Assembly (NCBI GenBank): GCA_007753915.1
Contig: CP036352.1
Span: 4,260,590 to 4,324,589 of the forward strand
Direction of reading: 5' to 3'
Origin: Phycisphaerae bacterium RAS2
GTDB taxonomy: Bacteria; Planctomycetota; Phycisphaerae; UBA1845; UTPLA1
DNA length: 64,000 bases
Shown here: one piece after another, positions 16,051 to 27,266 of the stretch
Layout of the letters: every line of letters begins with the position of its first letter
How positions within the stretch are numbered: position 1 is the stretch's first letter
Program-made: the position numbers and the translations under genes
Notes under the pieces: generated by a model
Database searches by the model: none
The model's input: only the letters and a program-made list of their open reading frames with translations
What the model was told of the DNA's origin: nothing

Positions 16051-16929
16051 TCACTCGCCCGCGCTGTCCGGCCCCCGCGCCTCACCCGCGAGATTGGCCT
16101 GACCGCCCTCGCCCGCACCCTGCGCCGCCGGCGCGCTCGCGGGCATGATCGGCTCCGGCATCGCCATCGCCCGGGCGACCGCCTCGCGCACCCCTGCATC
16201 GGCATCCTCACCGAGCAGCTTCAACCACGACTCCCGATACGGCCCCCCCACCTCGTTCACGTACTTCACGAGCCATCGACGGCGATCCGTCGTCATCGAC
16301 TCCAGTCGCTTTTCAATCTCCACGCGTCCCGCCGCCCCTAACCGAAACAGCCCCGCGCACGCCGAATCCACCCCTGCGGGCACCGTCTCTCCCGAAGCCG
16401 AGCCCGCGACACACTGGCCCAGCAACTCCGCGGCACGCTCGGCCGGCTGCACTTTCGCCAGCGCGTCGACCGCCGCCCCCGCCACGACCTCGCGCCGATC
16501 GCCCCGCAACTCAAACAACGCCGTTTCAATCTCGCGCCGATCCACAAACGCCTCACACAGCCGAATCACCGCGCAAAGCTGATCCTCCGATCGCGACGCC
16601 CGCAAAGCCCGGCGAATCTCCGGCAGAACGAATTCCGCCACCTTCGGCTTCTCGTGCAGCTGCGCCGCCCGATCGGCCAGCTCCGCGTCGGTGCGATTCT
16701 CCAGCGACGTGATGAATCCCTGCACGCGCGCGCGAATCTCGCGCCGCTCCTGAATCCGGAACCAGAGAAACGCCGCCGAGCCGACGATCGAAACCGTCAG
16801 CACGCAGGCCGACACGGCGACCAGGACACGCCCCCAGAAGCCCGCGACGTGTTCGGGCGGCTCCGCGGGCAGCCCCCCGCCTGTCGGCGCGCCGAGTTTA
16901 GCTGTTTGACTATATATTGCGTCGCTCAT
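16051..16929 (-). CDS. Single-pass membrane protein with HEAT-like repeats
   Basis: 292 residues. A short cytoplasmic N-terminus is followed by one membrane helix (VLVAVSACVLTVSIVGSAAFL, ~35-55). The outside part consists of alpha-helical repeats with the pattern of HEAT/PBS-lyase repeats (RREVVAGAAVDALAKVQPAE, DAGVREAVARAMAM). Such repeats serve as protein-binding scaffolds. The C-terminal ~30 residues are a low-complexity tail. It lies 13 bases after parB and 15 before dedA. Function unknown. Confidence 0.65.
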   Translation of the reverse strand: MSDAIYSQTAKLGAPTGGGLPAEPPEHVAGFWGRVLVAVSACVLTVSIVGSAAFLWFRIQERREIRARVQGFITSLENRTDAELADRAAQLHEKPKVAEFVLPEIRRALRASRSEDQLCAVIRLCEAFVDRREIETALFELRGDRREVVAGAAVDALAKVQPAERAAELLGQCVAGSASGETVPAGVDSACAGLFRLGAAGRVEIEKRLESMTTDRRRWLVKYVNEVGGPYRESWLKLLGEDADAGVREAVARAMAMPEPIMPASAPAAQGAGEGGQANLAGEARGPDSAGE

Positions 16930-16942
16930 GCTTGCGTTGTTC

Positions 16943-17899
16943 TCACGCCGGCTCGTTCGACAAGCCCAGTCGCTGCGTGATGCGCTCGAAGTCGTCCAGA
17001 CTGTAGTACTCTATCACCAGCCTGCCCGTGTGCCGACGCCGGCCCTCGCGCACTTCCACGCGCGTGCCCAGCGCCTCGGTCAGGCGCCGCGCCGCATCCG
17101 CCGCCGCGGGCCGAACCGACTCCGGCTCCTTCCGGCCCCCCTGCTTCGCCGCATCGACCAGCCGTCGAACCTCCGTCTCGACGCGGCGCACCGACCATCC
17201 CTCCTTCGCGGCCCGTTCGGCCAGCTCGACCTGCCTTCGCGGGTCAGACAACCCCAGGAGTGCGCGGGCGTGGCCCATATTTAGACTGTTGTCTTCAATT
17301 CGCTCCAGGACCGCCGGCGCCAGCGACAGCAGCCGAAGGTAATTGGTCACCGTCGCCCGGTCCTCCCCCATTTTTTCAGCAATTTGTTCGTGGGTCAGCC
17401 CGTTGCGATCCGCCAGGGCTTTGTACGCCCGTGCCCGTTCGACCGCGCCGAGATCGGCCCGCTGGATGTTCTCAATCAACGCCAACTCGAGCATCTCGGC
17501 GTCGCCGACCGCTCGAATCACCGCGGGCATTTCCTTCAGACCGGCTTTTCGTGCCGCGCGAAGCCGACGCTCCCCTGCCACCAGCTCGAAACCTGATCCG
17601 CTTCGGCGAACAACGATGGGCTGCAACGCGCCACGATCCTTCAATGACCTTGAGAGGCCCTCAATGGCCGCCTCGTCGAAGACCTTTCGTGGCTGCGACG
17701 GGTTGGTGCGAATCGACTCCACGGGCACCATTTGCAACTGTTGGGCCGGCCTTGTGGCTAGAATTGGTGCCCCAGCCCCCGCCTTCTGTTCGGCTTGGGA
17801 ATCGATTCCAACTGGCGATGGCGGGATGTTCTCGCGCTGAATGTCGGTCGAAATGAGTGACGACAGGCCCCTGCCGAGCCTTTTTGGTTGAGCGGACAT
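16943..17899 (-). CDS. parB: ParB/Spo0J chromosome partitioning protein
   Basis: 318 residues. ParB is a CTP-dependent DNA clamp that loads at parS and spreads along neighbouring DNA, guiding origin segregation with ParA. The N-terminal RLGRGLSSLI motif contacts ParA. The N-domain carries NPSQPRKVFDE, the arginine patch GERRLRAARKAG and ENIQRADL, all parts of the CTP pocket. A helix-turn-helix (LTHEQIAEKMGEDRATVTNY) reads parS. The C-terminus (LVIEYYSLDDFERITQRLG) is the dimerisation domain. Two parS sites lie 98-162 bp upstream. Unlike the usual parA-parB order, no parA is adjacent. Confidence 0.95.
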   Translation of the reverse strand: MSAQPKRLGRGLSSLISTDIQRENIPPSPVGIDSQAEQKAGAGAPILATRPAQQLQMVPVESIRTNPSQPRKVFDEAAIEGLSRSLKDRGALQPIVVRRSGSGFELVAGERRLRAARKAGLKEMPAVIRAVGDAEMLELALIENIQRADLGAVERARAYKALADRNGLTHEQIAEKMGEDRATVTNYLRLLSLAPAVLERIEDNSLNMGHARALLGLSDPRRQVELAERAAKEGWSVRRVETEVRRLVDAAKQGGRKEPESVRPAAADAARRLTEALGTRVEVREGRRRHTGRLVIEYYSLDDFERITQRLGLSNEPA

Positions 17900-17996
17900 G
17901 AGTGGATTCGCCTCCTTGCGCGAGAATTGATCGCTGTTGTGGGTGCGGCTGAACTTGGGAGAATCCTAGTGCATCAGCCCAACTGACGCAATCACA

Positions 17997-18012
17997 TGTT
18001 CCACGTGGAACG
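17997..18012. promoter_or_regulatory. parS site 1
   Basis: TGTTCCACGTGGAACG differs from the perfect parS palindrome TGTTCCACGTGGAACA only in the last base. It lies in the leader region of parB and should be a ParB loading site; ParB may also autoregulate here. Confidence 0.92.
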
Positions 18013-18045
18013 CTGGACGCGACAGACCCAGGCAGCTGGCTGCAA

Positions 18046-18061
18046 TGTTCCACGTGAAACA
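18046..18061. promoter_or_regulatory. parS site 2
   Basis: TGTTCCACGTGAAACA, the asymmetric variant of the parS consensus, begins 49 bp after the first site. Two clustered sites next to parB suggest that the chromosome origin is not far away. Confidence 0.92.
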
Positions 18062-18172
18062 TAATTCGGATATTCACTGTCGCCTTCTTGGTGCGGAGCG
18101 GCCGCCAGTAGTGCCGATAACCAATTGAGACCATAGTCATCCGTTGCGGTATCAAATGGCTGGAGCCGGCCC

Positions 18173-18427
18173 ATGCGAAATCGATATCCCCTTCTCGCGC
18201 TCACCGCATCTTTATTGATTGCAACAGCTTGCAACGATCCAGCCTCTCAAAGGCGAATCAATCGCCGCTGGGAATCCGTTGGGGCCACCATCGCCGGCAT
18301 GGAGAAACGCGAGCGGCAATCGCCGCAGCGGATCCGGGAGGCGGGGGAGACCCTGACCCACTGGCTCGACCAGGAAAGCGAGCGGTTCAACGAGCGCGTT
18401 AAAATCATCGGCGACTACGCCTGGTAG
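18173..18427 (+). CDS. Small lipoprotein of unknown function
   Basis: 84 residues. ATG 18173 follows GGAG by about 8 bases. The signal region RNRYPLLALTASLLIATACND ends in a lipobox (ATAC, Cys20). The mature part is short, highly charged and helical (RRWESVGATIAGMEKRERQS and a Glu/Arg-rich end ending GDYAW). It is divergent from parB across the parS region and is followed by another small gene. Function unknown. Confidence 0.6.
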   Translation: MRNRYPLLALTASLLIATACNDPASQRRINRRWESVGATIAGMEKRERQSPQRIREAGETLTHWLDQESERFNERVKIIGDYAW

Positions 18428-18499
18428 GGCGGCGGGGCGGCGGGGCGATCGGCTCGCGGCGCGCCGCACACAGACAATTGACTATTCTTTGGGGCGGCC

Positions 18500-18814
18500 A
18501 TGATTCAATGCGAGCAATGCGAGTATTTCAGCCGCGGGCCGGGCGGCGAGGTTCGTTTCGCGTGCGATCCCTTCAGCACGATCAAGGAGCCGGAATGTTT
18601 ACAGAAGTGGCAATTGCTGCGATTGGCCGAGCTGTCGCGCAAGGCCGACCGGATGGTGGGGGCCTACGAGGCGACGCTGGAAATGTATCGCCGCTTCGAG
18701 CCATTGCAGGAGAAGATGTTTCGCCACATGGAGCGAGAGATCGACGACGCAGAGGAATCCGATTCGTGGAAATACGAGGACGACGACGAGGCGGATGACG
18801 CGGAGCGGCGGTAG
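18500..18814 (+). CDS. Small Cys-rich acidic protein of unknown function
   Basis: 104 residues. The N-terminus has CEQCEYF (Cys4, Cys7), then FACDPFSTIKEPEC, giving four Cys suited to binding zinc. A helical middle (WQLLRLAELSRKADRMVGAY) precedes an acidic tail rich in Asp/Glu. The composition is protein-like, unlike the shadow frames around it. It is 72 bases after the small lipoprotein, probably the same transcript. No family recognised. Confidence 0.65.
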   Translation: MIQCEQCEYFSRGPGGEVRFACDPFSTIKEPECLQKWQLLRLAELSRKADRMVGAYEATLEMYRRFEPLQEKMFRHMEREIDDAEESDSWKYEDDDEADDAERR

Positions 18815-18842
18815 GGGGCAAGAATTCTAATTCGTCTCCGAG

Positions 18843-18907
18843 CCGGGCCAGGCATGGCCCGGAATGCGCGCTTGCGGCCAGCTCATTCCGCCGCATGACT
18901 GCGGCGG
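18843..18907. terminator. Two tandem hairpins between convergent genes
   Basis: CCGGGCCA/TGGCCCGG (18843-18862, 4-base loop) and CCGCCGCA/TGCGGCGG (18888-18907, 4-base loop) are both perfect 8-bp stems. They lie between the stops of the Cys-rich protein and the fused E1 gene and could end transcription from either side. No U-tract is present. Confidence 0.5.
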
Positions 18908-18926
18908 CTCGGACAGATGGCGCGGG

Positions 18927-21296
<2,370 letters not shown>

Positions 21297-21388
21297 GCGT
21301 GCAAGCTACTCGCGGGGCGGGTAGGTGGTCAATCGGCGGGGATGATCGGGGGTTATCGCGGCGGCGCGGGATGGGATACCTTGTGAGC

Positions 21389-24300
21389 ATGTCGCGTCAT
21401 CGCGCCACGGTCATCGGGTTTCTGGTCGGGCTTGCGGCCACGCTGCTGCTGGCGGCGCATGTGTTCTGGGTGGAGCCGCGGTTGTCTGGGCGGGCGCGGC
21501 TGTTCGAGCGGCTGGAATACCAGTCATTTGACTTTCGTATTAATCATTGCAACACGCTTGGACCGGCCTCACCGCTGGTGCATCTGGACATCGATGACAA
21601 CGCGCTCGCGCGGGTGGGGCGCTGGCCGTGGAAGCGGCGCGACGTGGCGGACCTGATTCGCGTAACAACGGAGCTGGGGGCGCGGTCGATACTGATCGAC
21701 TTGTTGTTCGACGAGCCGGAACAGGTGTCGATCAGCGATCCGGCGTATTCGGGGGATGCGGACATCGAGGGGCCGGCGGAAGTGGTGGGGGAGCTGTCCG
21801 ACGCGAATCGCGTATTCGATGATCTGGAGCTGGCGGAAGCGATTCGCGCGAGCGGGCGGGTGATTCTTTCGGTGCAGGGGGATGTTCCGCCGCCGGGCGA
21901 GCAATCGGTGCGCCGGCGGGTGGAGTCGTTGTTGCGGGGCGGCGAGTCAGACTGGCAGGCGATCGCGCGACGAATGAATGCGACGACGGCGGTGGGACGC
22001 GAGATCGTGCGGCGCGAAGTGCTGCGTGCGCGCGCGGCGACGGAATTGAGCAGGCGATTCACGCTGGGCGATGCGGAGCTGGCGGCTGCGCTGGGGGCGA
22101 ATGTTGACGAAGTGCGCGAAGTGATCGCCGGCGCGAAGTCGCGCGCGGCGGCGGCGCGGATGCGAGAGCTGTTTCAAAGGGGGCAGCCCACGCTCGCGGA
22201 GGCGATGGCGGCGATCCTCGGCGACGCGAAAGACAGTCGTACGGCGGACCGGCGTGATGTCGTCGCGGCATATCGCGAGGCACTGGGGTGGGAGGCGCTG
22301 CGGCCGGCGATGATCCCGCTGCCTGATGAGCCGTCCACGGCACGGGCGGCGGAAGAGGTGTTGAAGAATGCGCGGCTAGGCTCGATTCCGCACCGCGCGG
22401 AAAATTTGTCACCCGTCTATTTTCTGATTGGCCGCGCGGCGGCGGACATCGGGGCGGTGAACTTTCGCGGTGATTCGGACGGCGTGGTGCGGCGCGTGCC
22501 ACCGCTGATTCGCACCGAATCGGGTCTGCTGCGGCATCTCGGCGTGGCGGGTGCATGCCGCGAGCTAGGAATTGCCGCCGTTGATCTCGAACTGTCCGGC
22601 GACAACGAACTGGTCTTTGGGGCATCGCTCGATATGGATGGCCGCGTGGCCGCTCCGCTGGACGCCGGCGAGAACCTGATCATCCACTGGACGAACACGG
22701 CGCGGAAATGGCGACAGGGCGAGGACTTTCCACACATCTCCGCGGCGAAAGCGTGGTCGATCGTCGATGCCCGTCGGCAGGTCGCGGCCAACGAGACAAC
22801 GATGGCCTACATCCTCGCCGAGATCGTGTCGGCTGCGCGCGGCGAGGCGACGGTTGAAACCGGCAGCGCCGGCGGTGAGTCGAAGCCGGAATCGATCGCG
22901 GGGGACGCGGCCTATCGACAGAAAGTGAACAACCAACTCAAGCTGGCTCGCGAGGCACACCTGGCGCGGCTGCGCGGCGAGCGGCCGGACGCGGAGATTC
23001 GGGAGATGGAGCAGCGCGCGGCAGCGCTGAAGGCGGAGATTCGCGCGGAACAAGAGCAGGCGATTTCGGCGGTGGAGGCGGCGTGCGCGGAACTGGAAGC
23101 GCTGACGCCGGAGGATCTGGCGGCCGACGCGGCATTGAAGGCTGATTACGACAAGTACATGGGCGCGCGGCGACTGATCGCCGGCGATCTCGCGCAGTTG
23201 AAGCAGGCAAACGCACGCTTACAGGAGTCGGCTGATGCGGCGCGGCGGGAATTGGGTCCGCGGCTGAAGGATCAGATCGTGCTGCTCGGATACGCGGCAA
23301 CGGCGCAGGGCGACATTGTTTCGACGCCGATCGACCCCGTGACGAACGGTGTGATGTGCCACGCGCACGTGCTAAACAGCCTGCTCCTGCGTCGATTCGT
23401 TCGCACGACCGGAACGGCAGCGGGGGCGACGGCCTTCATCGTGCTGGGCGGTCTGGTCAGTTTGATAACGGCGCGGCTCGGGCCGTGGCGATCGCTGCTG
23501 GCAACGGCGGGGCTGCTCGGAGCGTTCGGCCTGTTCAACGCGTTGTGGTTGTTCCAGCGGCGCGATGTGTGGTTCCCGTTGGCTGGGCCGATCGTGGCGG
23601 GGGGCGTCGCATGGGCAGCGGTGACGTTGTTTCGACAATTAACGGCGGAAAAAGACCGCCGCATGTTCGCGCGACAGTTGAGCACGTACACGTCGCCGGC
23701 GATTGCGGCGAAGATCGCGGAAAGCCCGGCGGCGATGGCGGCGTTCAAGACGGTGCAGACGCGCGACGTGACATGCCTGTTCTCCGACCTGGCGGGTTTC
23801 ACGACGATCTCGGAGCAGCAGGACGCCGAGGTCGTGCAGCTTGTGCTGAACACGTACCTGCGACGCATGAGCGAGGTCATCTGGGCGCAGCGCGGGCTGA
23901 TCAACAAGTTCATGGGTGACGGGATCATGGCATTCTTCAACCCGTCGGTCGATCCGATGCCCGAGCACCCGCGCGTTGCCTGCGAGACGGCCCTGTTGAT
24001 GCTCGAGGCGCTGGACGCACTGAAAAGCGAACACGGCACGGGCGCGGCCGACGGTGTGTTTCAGCAGCTCGACATGCGCATCGGCCTGGCGACCGGGCTG
24101 GCAAAGAACGGCGACCTCGGCTCGGATCTGAAGGCGGATTACACGGTGATCGGGGACGTGGTGAATCTCGCGGCGCGGCTGGAGCCGGCGAACAAGGTCT
24201 TCGGCACGAAGCTGATGATCAGTGGGCCGACGCGCGAGGCGGTGAAAGATGCGTACGAGTTTCGATACCTTGCGGAATTGCAGGTGAAAGGGAAGAAGAC

Positions 24301-24562
24301 GACGGTGCCGGTGCATGAGTTGATCGGTCGCCGCGGGACGCTGACGGAAGATCAGCGCGCGTACATCGAGCGGTTCGAGGCGGGGGTGGCGCTTTACAAG
24401 GCGATGAAATGGGACGAATGCATCGTGCACTTCACGCGCATGCTCGCGCGGCGGCCGGACGACGCGGGGGCCAGTCGCTACATTGATGCGTGCCAGGAGT
24501 TCAAGCAATTCCCGCCGGACGAGGGCGAGTGGCGCGGGGCACTGGAGCTGAAGGAGAAATGA
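21389..24562 (+). CDS. CHASE2-domain class III adenylate/guanylate cyclase
   Basis: 1,057 residues from ATG 21389 (GTG 21383 possible). A membrane helix (~6-27) leads into a CHASE2 sensor domain outside the membrane (RLFERLEYQSFDFRI, VHLDIDDNALARVGRWPW, later IVLLGYAATAQGDIVSTPID). Three membrane helices (~672-745) follow, then the cyclase domain (~785-985) with metal aspartates in LFSDLAGFTTIS (~800) and FMGDGIMAFF (~842), and the catalytic GDVVNLAARLEPA (~922). It makes cAMP or cGMP. The CHASE2 domain is about twice the normal size because of a ~200-residue insertion (~140-345) and a coiled-coil insertion (~510-627). The gene overlaps the downstream fRMsr gene by four bases. Confidence 0.88.
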   Translation: MSRHRATVIGFLVGLAATLLLAAHVFWVEPRLSGRARLFERLEYQSFDFRINHCNTLGPASPLVHLDIDDNALARVGRWPWKRRDVADLIRVTTELGARSILIDLLFDEPEQVSISDPAYSGDADIEGPAEVVGELSDANRVFDDLELAEAIRASGRVILSVQGDVPPPGEQSVRRRVESLLRGGESDWQAIARRMNATTAVGREIVRREVLRARAATELSRRFTLGDAELAAALGANVDEVREVIAGAKSRAAAARMRELFQRGQPTLAEAMAAILGDAKDSRTADRRDVVAAYREALGWEALRPAMIPLPDEPSTARAAEEVLKNARLGSIPHRAENLSPVYFLIGRAAADIGAVNFRGDSDGVVRRVPPLIRTESGLLRHLGVAGACRELGIAAVDLELSGDNELVFGASLDMDGRVAAPLDAGENLIIHWTNTARKWRQGEDFPHISAAKAWSIVDARRQVAANETTMAYILAEIVSAARGEATVETGSAGGESKPESIAGDAAYRQKVNNQLKLAREAHLARLRGERPDAEIREMEQRAAALKAEIRAEQEQAISAVEAACAELEALTPEDLAADAALKADYDKYMGARRLIAGDLAQLKQANARLQESADAARRELGPRLKDQIVLLGYAATAQGDIVSTPIDPVTNGVMCHAHVLNSLLLRRFVRTTGTAAGATAFIVLGGLVSLITARLGPWRSLLATAGLLGAFGLFNALWLFQRRDVWFPLAGPIVAGGVAWAAVTLFRQLTAEKDRRMFARQLSTYTSPAIAAKIAESPAAMAAFKTVQTRDVTCLFSDLAGFTTISEQQDAEVVQLVLNTYLRRMSEVIWAQRGLINKFMGDGIMAFFNPSVDPMPEHPRVACETALLMLEALDALKSEHGTGAADGVFQQLDMRIGLATGLAKNGDLGSDLKADYTVIGDVVNLAARLEPANKVFGTKLMISGPTREAVKDAYEFRYLAELQVKGKKTTVPVHELIGRRGTLTEDQRAYIERFEAGVALYKAMKWDECIVHFTRMLARRPDDAGASRYIDACQEFKQFPPDEGEWRGALELKEK

Positions 24563-25026
24563 TAAAGCGGCCATACGGGGCTTTGATCGCGCGGATCGGC
24601 GCGGCGTGCAGCGGTCTGAACCGCGCGGCAGACATGCAGGTGTTTGTCGATACCGCGTGGGACGCCCTGCATCCGACGGGGGTTTCGTGGCTGGGGTTCT
24701 ACTTCGGCGGGGCGGAGGAAATGACGCTCGGCCCTCGGCGCGACAAGCCGGCCTGCTCACCGATCGGATTGCACGGGGTCTGCGGCCAGGCCTACACGAG
24801 TCGGCGGCCGCAGGTTGTGGTGGATGTGGCGACGCTGGGGGCAAATTATGTCGCGTGCGACCCGCGCGACCGGTCGGAAGTGGTGATTCCTTGTCTTGAA
24901 TCGGACGGCGCGTGCTGGGGGGTGCTCGATCTGGACAGCCACGAGGTGGGGTCATTCAACGAGGCGGATATTCGCGGGCTGACGGATGCGCTCATCGCCG
25001 CGGGGTTGACGGCGGGCTCATTGTAA
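24559..25026 (+). CDS. msrC: Free methionine-(R)-sulfoxide reductase (GAF type)
   Basis: 155 residues from ATG 24559, overlapping the cyclase stop (ATGA) with GAAGGAG just upstream. It is a stand-alone GAF domain of the fRMsr family, which reduces free methionine-R-sulfoxide using thioredoxin. Family pattern: GVSWLGFYFGG, LGPRRDKPACSPIG, HGVCGQAY, VACDPRDRSEVVIP and GVLDLDSHE. The three redox cysteines are present as C66, C75 and C100. The more general alternative is a ligand-binding GAF protein, but conservation of all three cysteines favours the enzyme. Coupling to a cyclase gene is unusual. Confidence 0.82.
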   Translation: MIKRPYGALIARIGAACSGLNRAADMQVFVDTAWDALHPTGVSWLGFYFGGAEEMTLGPRRDKPACSPIGLHGVCGQAYTSRRPQVVVDVATLGANYVACDPRDRSEVVIPCLESDGACWGVLDLDSHEVGSFNEADIRGLTDALIAAGLTAGSL

Positions 25027-25207
25027 ACCGCAGCGTTGCAAATATAGATAACGGTCGTCAACGGCTTCGCGCAGAAATTGCCTGACCTGCGCGTGAATTG
25101 CGCTCCAACCGGGACTTGCTGAACCAGCGCAAGATTATGTCCCGCCTTGCGTTGTGTCCTCGCCGGATTCTCAAGCCAATCTTCTACTCGCGTCGATAAG
25201 GAGGGGT

Positions 25208-25304
25208 CGGTTTATCGGACAATCGCGCGAGGGCGACGCGGCGCGGCCAGGGCTTTTCGGCCCATTCGCTTCTGATGTCGCCCCCCGCAACTACCGATAA
25301 ACCG
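25208..25304. repeat. 11-bp perfect inverted repeat upstream of the TolB-like operon
   Basis: CGGTTTATCGG (25208-25218) and CCGATAAACCG (25294-25304) are exact reverse complements, 75 bp apart. The right arm lies 44 bases before the TolB-like start. They may be two operator half-sites bridged by looping, or the base of an mRNA stem. The rest of the 322-base gap (25027-25348) shows no gene. Confidence 0.5.
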
Positions 25305-25348
25305 CACGCGGCACGGCCACGGATCGGCCGCCGGGAGTTTGATTGAGC

Positions 25349-26503
25349 ATGGCGCGACGGATCGCACGATTGAGCTTCAGCATGGCGGGCATCGTGCTGG
25401 CCGCGGGGTGCCAGGTTCCGGTCTATCGCGCGCCCGCGGCGACTTCGCCGACACCAGGCGGCGCGACGGCGGTGTCCGCGCCGGGCAATGACGCATCCGA
25501 TCGGTATCGCGATCTTCGCCTGTTTGGCCAGAGCAGCCCATCGAGTGAGTTCTCGTTTGAGGCGCGGCCGGCAGACAACCTTCAACAGCACACGACTCCC
25601 AGCGAGGGCGGCGACTTCGACCCGTCGGTGGACCCGGCGGGGCGGCAGATCGCCTTTGCTTCGACGCGCCACTCGGTGCACAGCCACATCTACGTGAAGC
25701 CGATCAACGGCGCGACGCTTGTGCAGCTCACCGACGAGCGCGCGAACGACGCGCAACCGGTCTTCTGTCCGATGGGCAAGCGGATCGCCTTCGCGAGCGA
25801 CCGCGCCGGTCAGTGGGACATCTACGTGATGGATGCCAACGGCCGGAACGTGCGTCAGATCACGAACAATCCCGCCGCCGAGCTGCACCCGAGCTGGTCG
25901 CCGGACGGAACGCGAATTGTTTACTGCCGCCTTAATCCGTCGGAACCGCAGGGCGAATTGTGGGTCGTCGATCTCGACAATCCCGGCGCGAAGCGGTTCA
26001 TCGGCGAGGGACTGTTCCCGGCGTGGTCCCCGCGCGGCGGCAAGATCGCCTACCAGCGCGCCCGCGAGCGCGGGAGCCGCTGGTTCAGCATCTGGACGAT
26101 GGATTTCGACAACAACGAATCGCTCTATCCGACGGAAGTCGCGAGCAGCACGCTGGCGGCGTTCATCCTGCCGAGCTGGTCGCCCGACGGCACACAGATT
26201 GCGTTTGCCGCGATCAGCCCGTCCGGCGATGACGGCGCGCGCCCGCGCCTTTCCGGTCGCGGCCGATCCGACATTCTGCTCGTCGACGCCGACGGGCGCG
26301 GGATGCAGCGGCTGACCAATGGACGCGGCGAGAATTATTCACCCTTCTGGGCGGCCGATCAGCGTGTCTATTTCACGGCGCGATCCGGCCGAAGCGAGAC
26401 CATCTGGAGCGCGCGTCCGTTCCAACCGGCCACGGAGGAGTTGCCGTCGCCCGGCGCGCCGAGTCGTCGCGCCGCATCCGCGCAGGAGGTGGCCGATGAA
26501 TAG
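25349..26503 (+). CDS. TolB-like beta-propeller lipoprotein (PD40 repeats)
   Basis: 384 residues from ATG 25349 (an in-frame TTG at 25343 is possible), with GGGAG upstream. The lipoprotein signal ends VLAAGCQVP. The mature protein is a beta-propeller built from WD40-like PD40 blades: GDFDPSVDPAGRQIAFASTR, RANDAQPVFCPMGKRIAFAS, AELHPSWSPDGTRIVYCR, LPSWSPDGTQIAFAA. TolB propellers bind peptides or proteins in the periplasm. No Tol/Pal genes are adjacent, so a Tol-system role is not implied. It overlaps the next gene by 8 bases, forming a three-gene operon. Confidence 0.82.
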   Translation: MARRIARLSFSMAGIVLAAGCQVPVYRAPAATSPTPGGATAVSAPGNDASDRYRDLRLFGQSSPSSEFSFEARPADNLQQHTTPSEGGDFDPSVDPAGRQIAFASTRHSVHSHIYVKPINGATLVQLTDERANDAQPVFCPMGKRIAFASDRAGQWDIYVMDANGRNVRQITNNPAAELHPSWSPDGTRIVYCRLNPSEPQGELWVVDLDNPGAKRFIGEGLFPAWSPRGGKIAYQRARERGSRWFSIWTMDFDNNESLYPTEVASSTLAAFILPSWSPDGTQIAFAAISPSGDDGARPRLSGRGRSDILLVDADGRGMQRLTNGRGENYSPFWAADQRVYFTARSGRSETIWSARPFQPATEELPSPGAPSRRAASAQEVADE

Positions 26504-27266
26504 CCTCCGGCGATTGATGCAGCTGTTTTGCGGGCGGCACGCTGCGGCCGCGGCGTGGCTGGCAGCGGTTGCGCTGTGCGGCTGCGCGCAGAGCGAGAAC
26601 AAGACGCGAGTCGAGACGTCGGCCCTGCCGCGCGGCATGACGTTTGCCGTCGCCCCGGTGCTGAATTACAGCGGGCAACCCGATCTCGACCCATTGCGGC
26701 TGGCGGACCTGCTGGCGTCGGAACTGACGTACGTTCCCGGCGCGGCGGTGTTGCCGGTGAGTCGCGTGGCGGCGGTGCTGCTCTCGCAGGGCAAGACGCA
26801 GGTGGATTCGCCGGAGCACGCGCGAGCGCTGGCCCGGCAGATCGGCGCGGATGCGCTGATCGTCGGCGGCGTGACAGAGTACGACGCCTATTCGCCGACC
26901 GTGGGATTGGTGCTGCAAATGTACCTGACGGATTCGGCGGAGGGCGCCTCGCTCAATCTGGGAGAGGCCCGTTTTCGGTCTTCGCCTTATGTCGCGGTTC
27001 GCGCGACGCCGGCGGCCGGCCCCTCGGCGCAGGTGCAGGGCACTTACAACGCGATGCACAAGTCGGTCGTCGATCGCGTGCGAGCCTACGCACGGGAGCG
27101 CAGCGAGACGGATCATCCCGACGGCTGGCGACAATACACGCAAGTTCAGTCGCTTTTCATTCGATTCTGCTGGAACGACGCCTTGCGGGCGATGCTCGAT
27201 CAGGACCCGTGGAAGCGCGACCTTGTTGCAGGGCCCGAAGACGTGTCGGAGACCTATCATGAATAA
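26496..27266 (+). CDS. Lipoprotein of unknown function (CsgG/LpoB-like N-terminal fold possible)
   Basis: 256 residues from ATG 26496, with AGGAGG 6 bases upstream, overlapping the TolB-like gene by 8 bases. The signal ends ALCGCAQ (lipobox Cys). After it, MTFAVAPVLNYSGQPDLDPL, LADLLASELTYVPGAAVLPV and ARQIGADALIVGGVTEYDAY follow the pattern of envelope lipoproteins such as LpoB/CsgG that start with a 'regulate gene X, sum Y' alpha-beta sandwich; this match is by pattern only. The C-terminal ~80 residues are helical. It probably works with the TolB-like protein at the envelope. A second 8-base overlap joins it to the next gene. Confidence 0.65.
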   Translation: MNSLRRLMQLFCGRHAAAAAWLAAVALCGCAQSENKTRVETSALPRGMTFAVAPVLNYSGQPDLDPLRLADLLASELTYVPGAAVLPVSRVAAVLLSQGKTQVDSPEHARALARQIGADALIVGGVTEYDAYSPTVGLVLQMYLTDSAEGASLNLGEARFRSSPYVAVRATPAAGPSAQVQGTYNAMHKSVVDRVRAYARERSETDHPDGWRQYTQVQSLFIRFCWNDALRAMLDQDPWKRDLVAGPEDVSETYHE

